A stretch of DNA of 8,898 nt from Verrucomicrobiales bacterium (lineage in GTDB: Bacteria > Verrucomicrobiota > Verrucomicrobiia > Limisphaerales > UBA1096): assembly GCA_028817635.1 (NCBI GenBank), contig JAPPPH010000012.1, positions 1 through 8,898 of the forward strand, given 5' to 3'. Under the pieces are notes generated by a model. That model did no database searches, had not been told where the DNA came from, and saw nothing but the letters and a program-made list of their open reading frames with translations. Positions 1 through 4,758 of this stretch are shown here, one piece after another; within the stretch, counting starts at the first letter, position 1, and each line of letters starts with the position of its first letter. The position numbers and the translations under genes are program-made.

Positions 1-537
1 ATGCGGGCGCACCTCGAAAAAGTGCGGGGCGAATTTCAGGGCATCGTATTTGATTTCGTCGACCCGATGCACTGCGGCGCGATGCGGAATCGCTTCGGCC
101 CGGACAATGCGCTTTGGGTGGGGCAGACCGGTCGCGGCTGGGGCTCCGTCGGGGGCAAACGCTTTGGCCTCGAGCGGATCGTCTGGGACGGTAAAACGAC
201 CCCGATGGAGATGCATCACGTCAGCCTGACCAAGGACGGATTCACGATTGCATTCACCAAGCGGGTGGACAAAAAGGCGGCAGTCGATGCGGCGAGCTAC
301 GGCATCAAGCATTGGGGCTACGAATACCGCGCAGAGTACGGCTCACCAAAGGTTGGTGCAACCGATGTGAAGCCCAGCACGATCACCGTTGCCGAGGACG
401 GAAAGTCGGTTCACCTGTCGATGGATCTCGTCAAGGATCGGGTTTATGAATTCGTGATCCACTCCGGCTTGACCGGTGCGGACGGAAGCAAATTCACCAA
501 CCCCCGCGGCTGGTACACGCTGAACTATTTGCGTTAA
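1..537 (+). CDS. C-terminal part of a large secreted PVC-type protein (5' end outside window)
   Basis: The frame is open to the left edge and ends at TAA 535-537, leaving 178 visible residues. The ATG at position 1 is probably an internal methionine. The segment has the look of the C-terminal beta-rich region of large secreted Planctomycetota/Verrucomicrobiota proteins, such as those with PQQ-glucose-dehydrogenase-like propellers, heme-binding CxxCH domains or plastocyanin domains. The supporting stretch is LWVGQTGRGWGSVGGKRFGL (about residues 38-57), followed by a W-D-G-K-T segment and a 'DGFTIAFTKRVD' strand. No CxxCH motif or copper ligands fall inside the visible part, so the catalytic domain cannot be named. 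It is probably extracytoplasmic, but the signal peptide would lie outside the window. Its stop overlaps the stop of the convergent gene at 534-2267. The coding call is firm; the family call is inferred from remembered sequence style. Confidence 0.7.
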   Translation: MRAHLEKVRGEFQGIVFDFVDPMHCGAMRNRFGPDNALWVGQTGRGWGSVGGKRFGLERIVWDGKTTPMEMHHVSLTKDGFTIAFTKRVDKKAAVDAASYGIKHWGYEYRAEYGSPKVGATDVKPSTITVAEDGKSVHLSMDLVKDRVYEFVIHSGLTGADGSKFTNPRGWYTLNYLR

Positions 538-2267
538 GAAGCCGTCTCAAGATTCTCCGGCCATCGGATTTCAACACCCCGTTTGACGAGGGTGTTTTGA
601 AGATCGTCCAACCGATTTTTGTCCCGATAAAAATGCTCCGGTGTAGTGGCTTGGGCGATTGATTCGCTGGCCAAAATACCGGCGACTTCGCCGATGTTCC
701 ATTCAACCGGATGCAGTCGGTAGCACCCGTTGGTCACATGTGTTGTGCCGATGTTTTTCGATGCAGGGATGAGGTTCTTTATCCGGCGGGGGATGAGTGC
801 TCCGAGGGGGATCTCAAACGGAAGCGCGGCGAAGTCGATATAGTTGTCACCCCCGGTACTCGGGTGAAGGTCGATTTGATAATGCCCGATGCCAACCGAG
901 TCTCGGTAGCGCTTGGCTCGTAGTCCCTTGCTGTCTTTCAATCCCAGAACCTTCATCCGGTTTTCCACGCCGCAATGCTGCTCGAGGACAGTGGTGTGAG
1001 CCTTGATTCTGCGAGATTCACGGACGTAGGGGTACTTGGCCAAGCCGTCCTTGGTTCCCATGATATCGTTTCGCAGTCGCAACCCCGGCCAGCCTTGGTC
1101 GCCATCGTCTCGCGGTGCCTCGGTTTGTAGCCAGTAAAGTAGTGACAGGCTCAATTGTTTCGATCGATCGATGTGGCGTTGTCGTTCTTCCGCACTGACA
1201 CCGACAAGGTTGCCCAACAGGTAATCGTTTTGCGGCCAGTTGATCAGGCTGACATCCCGCAATCCGCTGTTTGGCATGAAGTTTTTGGCGGCAACAATTC
1301 GCCGATACGTCCAGAGATTGATGATCCCTTTTTTATGTGGGCCGGTAGGGTTGAAACCCAAGCGCTTGGTCAAGCCGCTGGACGGGTGTGTGTAGGTGAA
1401 GTCCAGCAGTCTCCCCGGCCACGGGGGGGAGATGTCAGGCACAAACGATTTCCAAAAATCGTATTCGCTTGGCTTGTCGATGGTGTGGTTTTCTCCTTCA
1501 ACGTGATCGATGGCGAAGCACATGGTGAACGCCTGTTGGTTTTTCGGTGAGGCATGCTCCGGCATGTGCAGTTCTCCCGTGGCAAGTTTGCCCTCGGTGC
1601 CGGTGACGTGTTCGCACTTGGCCAGAGGCAACAGGTCTCCCAACTCCGTTGCGTCGGCAAAATAACGACCGTGCAAAACCAGATGGGAGTTTTTCCTGAG
1701 ATCCAATACCTCGACCGAATTGATTTCATCATTGTCGGTTTCGACTGCCGTGGGGATGGTTTCCCTGAGTAGCGTCAGTTTGCCAGACGCGACGAACGGT
1801 CTCAGCATGGCCTCGAGACAAGCCAAAGCCACTCGCGGTTCGTGGCATAGCCGGGACACGGAGCCGCTGCCGGGGTTCAGATTGATGTTTCCGCGTGCTG
1901 CCGGTGTGAGTGGATAATGTTTCCTGTAATGGTTGCGAATGGCGTTTCGCAATTCTCGATAGGTGCGGGTACAGCCGAAACGTTCGATCCACTTGTGTTC
2001 ATCCGGGGGGACGCCCTGTGATGTTAATTGACCCCCAATCCAGTCAGTCTCCTCGGTCATGATGACACTCAGCCCGGATCGAAGCGCGGAGAGGGCAGCG
2101 GCGCAACCTCCAAGACCGCCACCAATCACGACAAAGTCCGCCTTCAATTCCTTTGGAGATCGTTTGAGTGAACGGCAGCCAGAAAGTCCGACGGCAGCTG
2201 CGGGAAAACCGAGCCCCAGCGTAACCAAACTCTTGCGGCGGTTGATTTGTTTTTGTTGAAAACTCAT
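534..2267 (-). CDS. Secreted lipoprotein FAD-dependent oxidoreductase (FAD_oxidored family)
   Basis: This is a 577-residue flavoprotein. The N-terminus has an NRRKSLV twin-arginine-like motif (Arg10-Arg11), a hydrophobic stretch, and a clean lipobox LSGC with the lipidated Cys at 31. It is therefore probably exported folded with FAD bound and anchored to a membrane. A Rossmann dinucleotide-binding motif follows (FVVIGGGLGGCAAA, about 45-58; glycines 49-51, 53 and 54). Next is TEETDWIGGQLTSQG (71-85), typical of the PF12831 FAD-dependent oxidoreductase family. The C-terminus has the usual second FAD-contact block (NLIPASKNIGTTHVTNGCYR). Such proteins are numerous in Planctomycetota and Verrucomicrobiota and usually lack a known substrate; carbohydrate or polyol oxidation is often suggested but unproven. 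The start at 2267 has only a weak AGG upstream. A candidate promoter lies at 2295-2323. One CTTGGCCAAG word (1035-1044) is read here as GLAKY. Confidence 0.88.
   Translation of the reverse strand: MSFQQKQINRRKSLVTLGLGFPAAAVGLSGCRSLKRSPKELKADFVVIGGGLGGCAAALSALRSGLSVIMTEETDWIGGQLTSQGVPPDEHKWIERFGCTRTYRELRNAIRNHYRKHYPLTPAARGNINLNPGSGSVSRLCHEPRVALACLEAMLRPFVASGKLTLLRETIPTAVETDNDEINSVEVLDLRKNSHLVLHGRYFADATELGDLLPLAKCEHVTGTEGKLATGELHMPEHASPKNQQAFTMCFAIDHVEGENHTIDKPSEYDFWKSFVPDISPPWPGRLLDFTYTHPSSGLTKRLGFNPTGPHKKGIINLWTYRRIVAAKNFMPNSGLRDVSLINWPQNDYLLGNLVGVSAEERQRHIDRSKQLSLSLLYWLQTEAPRDDGDQGWPGLRLRNDIMGTKDGLAKYPYVRESRRIKAHTTVLEQHCGVENRMKVLGLKDSKGLRAKRYRDSVGIGHYQIDLHPSTGGDNYIDFAALPFEIPLGALIPRRIKNLIPASKNIGTTHVTNGCYRLHPVEWNIGEVAGILASESIAQATTPEHFYRDKNRLDDLQNTLVKRGVEIRWPENLETAS
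1035..1044. repeat. CTTGGCCAAG palindrome, copy 1
   Basis: Exact 10-bp copy inside the FAD oxidoreductase gene, read on its strand as Leu-Ala-Lys. It is flanked by TA and CC, so it does not extend to the 14-bp form. Confidence 0.85.
1358..1375. repeat. Degenerate composite copy of the palindrome
   Basis: An exact CCAAGCGCTTGG (1358-1369) runs into GCTTGGTCAAGC (1364-1375), which differs from the main word by a single C-to-T change at its centre. It lies inside the FAD oxidoreductase gene. Confidence 0.7.
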
Positions 2268-2294
2268 ATGGTTGACCTAGTTGTTCGGACGTTC

Positions 2295-2323
2295 AGTATC
2301 GCCTAACGAATCACTTTCGTTAA
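2295..2323 (-). promoter_or_regulatory. Candidate sigma70-type promoter for the FAD oxidoreductase gene
   Basis: On the minus strand, a -35-like TTAACG (plus-strand 2318-2323) is separated by exactly 17 bp from a -10-like GATACT (plus-strand 2295-2300). Each matches the consensus at four of six bases. Transcription would begin near 2288, leaving a leader of about 20 nt before the ATG at 2267. The inverted repeat at 2304-2322 falls between and over these elements. This is a pattern match only; no convincing promoter was found for the divergent plus-strand gene. Confidence 0.35.
2304..2322. promoter_or_regulatory. Perfect 7-bp inverted repeat in the divergent intergenic gap (operator candidate)
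   Basis: TAACGAA (2304-2310) and TTCGTTA (2316-2322) are exact reverse complements separated by TCACT. They sit near the middle of the 81-bp gap between two divergent start codons. This is the position expected of a dimeric transcription-factor site that could act on one or both genes. It overlaps the -35 and spacer of the candidate leftward promoter. No regulator gene is adjacent, so the cognate protein is unknown. Confidence 0.4.
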
Positions 2324-2348
2324 TCCTGCGTGCGCTGGGTTCGATTGT

Positions 2349-3377
2349 ATGGATCGGTACGACATTAGGAAAGACTACGCGTGGAACTTCGATCATGCGC
2401 CGGAGCCTGTTGCGGGCGATGTGCCGGCAGTTGACGGCGACTGGACGTACTGCGGGCAGCCGGTGGACTCGCCGTTGGGCATTGCGGCGGGGCCGCTGCT
2501 CAACGGTCGTTGGCTTCTGTATTACGCCTCGCTTGGCTTCGACATTTTGACCTACAAAACCGTGCGTGCACGGGAGCGGGCATCGTATGGCCTGCCCAAT
2601 CTGCAGCCGATCGCTTGGCCAAGCGGGACGGCGTTACCGGAGGAGGTCGACACGACTGCGGCGATGGAGGGGAGTTGGGCGATCTCGTTTGGCATGCCGT
2701 CGAAGCCGCCTCGTTTTTGGCAGGACGATGTCGCAGCGACGCGGTCGCGCTTGGCCAAGGGCAAGTTTCTCAGTGTCTCCGTGGTGGCGACGCCGGAGCC
2801 GGGAGACACGATTGATGAGGTGGCTTCAGACTATGCCCGGTGTGCCCGATGGGCAGCGGACAGTGGCGCGGACGGGGTCGAAGCCAACTTTAGTTGCCCC
2901 AACGTCAGCAGCGTGGACGGGCAGCTGTATCTCAACGCCGCCGATGCCGGCCTCGTGGCTGCGCGGCTGCGTGAGGCGATCCCGGATAAACCGCTGCTAC
3001 TCAAGGTCGGACACTTTACCGATCGGGAGGTCGCGCTGGCGTTTTTTGAGGCGGTGGCGCCTTATGTCGATGCGCTGGTGATGGTCAATGGGGTATCGAC
3101 ATGTGTGAGGGATGAACAGGGTGAGTTAATGTTTGAGGGCCGTTGCCGAGGCATCGGCGGAGTGGCGATTCGTGACTTGGTGTTCGAGCAACTAGCTTGG
3201 TTCGCCGGGTTTATCCGGGAGCGCGCCAGCTCGGTGCGCCTTGTGGGGGTCGGTGGGCTTGGTCAAGCGGCGGATGTTGCCCAAGCGCTTGGCCAAGGGT
3301 GCGAGGCGGTACAGTTCGCCACTGCGGCGATGCTCAATCCCGGTTTGGGCTTGGCCATCCGAAGGGAGGGTTTTTAA
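2349..3377 (+). CDS. Dihydroorotate dehydrogenase-like flavoprotein (class 1-type active site)
   Basis: This is a 342-residue protein with a TIM-barrel dihydroorotate dehydrogenase (DHO_dh) pattern. Visible matches to class 1 enzymes are PLGIAAGP (42-49), Lys70 in YKT, Asn84 in YGLPN, NFSCPN (180-185) with the class 1 catalytic Cys183, Lys219 in LLLKVG, Asn247 in VMVNGV, and the FMN-phosphate loop VGVGG (299-303). The usual reaction is oxidation of dihydroorotate to orotate in pyrimidine synthesis. It is longer than typical class 1A enzymes: Asn84 to Asn180 spans about 96 residues against about 60 in Lactococcus PyrD A, with an added W-, P- and G-rich segment around 86-140. I therefore do not assign pyrD firmly; a related FMN dehydrogenase with another substrate is possible. 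There is no strong Shine-Dalgarno site at 2349. Its stop overlaps the coaE start by one base. Three CTTGGCCAAG words lie inside it, each in a different codon phase. Confidence 0.85.
   Translation: MDRYDIRKDYAWNFDHAPEPVAGDVPAVDGDWTYCGQPVDSPLGIAAGPLLNGRWLLYYASLGFDILTYKTVRARERASYGLPNLQPIAWPSGTALPEEVDTTAAMEGSWAISFGMPSKPPRFWQDDVAATRSRLAKGKFLSVSVVATPEPGDTIDEVASDYARCARWAADSGADGVEANFSCPNVSSVDGQLYLNAADAGLVAARLREAIPDKPLLLKVGHFTDREVALAFFEAVAPYVDALVMVNGVSTCVRDEQGELMFEGRCRGIGGVAIRDLVFEQLAWFAGFIRERASSVRLVGVGGLGQAADVAQALGQGCEAVQFATAAMLNPGLGLAIRREGF
2612..2625. repeat. CGCTTGGCCAAGCG palindrome, copy 2
   Basis: Full 14-bp perfect palindrome inside the flavoprotein gene, read as Ala-Trp-Pro-Ser. Confidence 0.9.
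2750..2759. repeat. CTTGGCCAAG palindrome, copy 3
   Basis: Exact 10-bp copy preceded by CGCG, inside the flavoprotein gene and read as Leu-Ala-Lys. Its codon phase differs from copies 2 and 4 in the same gene. Confidence 0.85.
3258..3269. repeat. One-mismatch copy GCTTGGTCAAGC
   Basis: Differs from GCTTGGCCAAGC only by a central C-to-T change, the same change as at 1370. It lies 11 bp before copy 4. Confidence 0.6.
3281..3297. repeat. Composite palindrome, copy 4
   Basis: CCAAGCGCTTGG (3281-3292) overlaps CTTGGCCAAG (3288-3297). It is read in the flavoprotein gene as Ala-Leu-Gly-Gln, the third codon phase. Confidence 0.9.
3364..3370 (+). promoter_or_regulatory. Ribosome binding site deciding the coaE start
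   Basis: GGGAGGG lies six bases before the ATG at 3377, inside the last codons of the upstream flavoprotein gene. It fixes 3377 as the coaE start rather than in-frame start codons further upstream, which would add residues unrelated to the kinase. The TAATG overlap (stop 3375-3377, start 3377-3379) suggests translational coupling. Confidence 0.85.
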
Positions 3378-3997
3378 TGGCGGCGATGATTCGTTTGGGC
3401 CTGACAGGTGGCATCGGGATGGGCAAGTCCACGGCGGCGGAGCTGTTGGCCGAGCGCGGGGCGAAGATTTCTGATTCAGACGAGATCGCCCGCGAATTGG
3501 TCGAGCCGGGCCAGCCGGCACTGCAGGCCATCGCGGAGGCATTCGGCAACGAGGTGCTTCGGGCGGATGGCTCGCTCGATCGCGGCCATGTAGCCGGGTT
3601 GGTGTTCGGTGACAACGAAGCTCGTAGGACGTTGGAGGTCATTTTGCATCCGCGCATTCGTGAGACGTGGCAGGGGAATCTGGCTCGATGGGCAGGGGAG
3701 GGGGAATCGATCGGCGTGGCGGTGATTCCGCTGCTCTACGAGACCGGTTGCGAGGAAGCGTTCGACAAAATTGTCTGTGTGGCCTGTTCGCCCGAGCTAC
3801 AGCGGAAACGTCTGCGTCAGCGTGACTGGAGCGACGAGGAGATTGACCGGAGAATTGCCGCGCAATTAAACGCAGAGGAAAAGATGAAACGGGCCGATCA
3901 TGTGGTTTGGACCGACGGCCCGATGGACGCGCACGCGGCTCAGTGGGATGCCTTGCTGGCCTGCTGGTCTGGAGAATCCTCGACCGTCGTAGCCTGA
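3377..3997 (+). CDS. coaE: Dephospho-CoA kinase
   Basis: This 206-residue enzyme is the usual length for CoaE. It phosphorylates the ribose 3'-hydroxyl of dephospho-CoA with ATP, the last step of coenzyme A synthesis, in the cytoplasm. Visible motifs are the P-loop GLTGGIGMGKST near the N-terminus, the DSDEIARELVEPG block (substrate and Mg contacts), HPRIR, PLLYETG (family PLLFE), the lid segment RDWSDEEIDRRIAAQ, and a C-terminal ADHVVWTDG matching the family's 'AD.VI.N.G'. Translation starts at 3377 on the evidence of the GGGAGGG site and the motif distance. It is coupled to the upstream flavoprotein gene. Its last 58 bp overlap the 3' end of the convergent membrane-protein gene. Confidence 0.96.
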   Translation: MAAMIRLGLTGGIGMGKSTAAELLAERGAKISDSDEIARELVEPGQPALQAIAEAFGNEVLRADGSLDRGHVAGLVFGDNEARRTLEVILHPRIRETWQGNLARWAGEGESIGVAVIPLLYETGCEEAFDKIVCVACSPELQRKRLRQRDWSDEEIDRRIAAQLNAEEKMKRADHVVWTDGPMDAHAAQWDALLACWSGESSTVVA

Positions 3998-4362
3998 ACA
4001 TCAATTGGCGATTGTGGGGTGGGGAGGTCTTCCTTTCGCATACCGGACATCGCCAGCACCCAGCCGCCGTAGACCGTGCCGGCGATACTGATCGGGATGC
4101 CGGCCAACACTCCGGCGACCAGCCCCCGCAAAAACGCCTGCCCGGTTGAATCCTTGTTGAGCAGTTTTTGAATCAGGAAAACGCCAACACCGCCGGTGAT
4201 GAAGGCCAGCACGCAGGAAAGCGGAGTGGCAAGGCCGGCGGTCATGGCATTGCCGACAAAGAAAAAGTTGTCGATCAGGAAAATCCACGCGCCGCTCAAC
4301 CGATGGATTCGGAGATTCTTGACGTGGCGCAACTCCGCGGGGGTGTTTGGTTTCTGACTCAT
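3940..4362 (-). CDS. Small membrane protein of unknown function
   Basis: This is a 140-residue protein I do not recognise. The N-terminal 20 residues are polar and basic. An aromatic hydrophobic stretch follows (WIFLIDNFFFVG, 26-37), then two probable membrane segments at about 43-65 and 78-105, rich in Gly and Ala. The tail of about 35 residues is polar, rich in Pro, Gln, Asp and Ser. The order suggests an integral membrane protein with a short loop (NKDSTGQ) between helices. It is the last gene of the leftward cluster and starts 12 nt after the DUF2203 stop, without a clear Shine-Dalgarno site, so coupled translation is plausible. The C-terminal 58 bp overlap the end of coaE on the other strand, so the tail is constrained by two frames or dispensable. 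Confidence 0.75.
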   Translation of the reverse strand: MSQKPNTPAELRHVKNLRIHRLSGAWIFLIDNFFFVGNAMTAGLATPLSCVLAFITGGVGVFLIQKLLNKDSTGQAFLRGLVAGVLAGIPISIAGTVYGGWVLAMSGMRKEDLPTPQSPIDVQATTVEDSPDQQASKASH

Positions 4363-4374
4363 TTCTGCGTGCGA

Positions 4375-4758
4375 CTATAACGGCTCTCGCCCGTCATAGC
4401 CAGCATCGAGTTCGTGCCAGTGGCCGATGTCCTCCTCGCCCTTTTCCCAGCAGAGGAAGACTTCGCGCGTGCCTCTGCGCGAGGGGAAATCAATGAGGCC
4501 ACGCTCGGCGTCTTTGAGTTGGATGTCGTGCTGCTTGAATGCGCCGTAAATCGACTGCATGGCAAAGAGAACCTTGAGGCTGTTGTTCACCGATTCGCCC
4601 CCGACATCCGACTGGGCGTTGACGAGACTCGCGACGCGTTGGCTTAGTTTTTTGTGTTCCTCCCCGAGACGTGCGAGGTCGTCGAGCCACTCGGTGATCT
4701 TGGGCAGCATGGCCCGAGCTTCGGCCAGGGTGTAGTGCTTTTTGAAGCGGTACGGCAT
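4375..4758 (-). CDS. DUF2203 family protein
   Basis: This is a 127-residue cytoplasmic protein matching the DUF2203 family, whose function is not known to me. The N-terminus FKKHYTLAEARAMLPKITEW (5-24) is the family's 'yFTleEA..LLP.l' helix. A charged, probably coiled-coil middle follows (about 25-85). The diagnostic C-terminus runs GLIDFPSRRGTREVFLCW (87-104), then GEEDIGHWHELDAGYDGREP (107-126). The start at 4758 is set by an AGGAGG at 4763-4768 and by the TGATG overlap with the stop of the TPR gene (4758-4760). A longer in-frame start at 4833 would add 25 residues copied from the TPR gene's end in another frame and is rejected. The gene is probably co-transcribed with its neighbours on both sides. 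Confidence 0.9.
   Translation of the reverse strand: MPYRFKKHYTLAEARAMLPKITEWLDDLARLGEEHKKLSQRVASLVNAQSDVGGESVNNSLKVLFAMQSIYGAFKQHDIQLKDAERGLIDFPSRRGTREVFLCWEKGEEDIGHWHELDAGYDGREPL

Noticed and set aside
3197..3376. Upstream in-frame extension of coaE
   Set aside because: It lies wholly inside the flavoprotein gene, lacks kinase motifs, and the GGGAGGG site with the TAATG overlap supports 3377.
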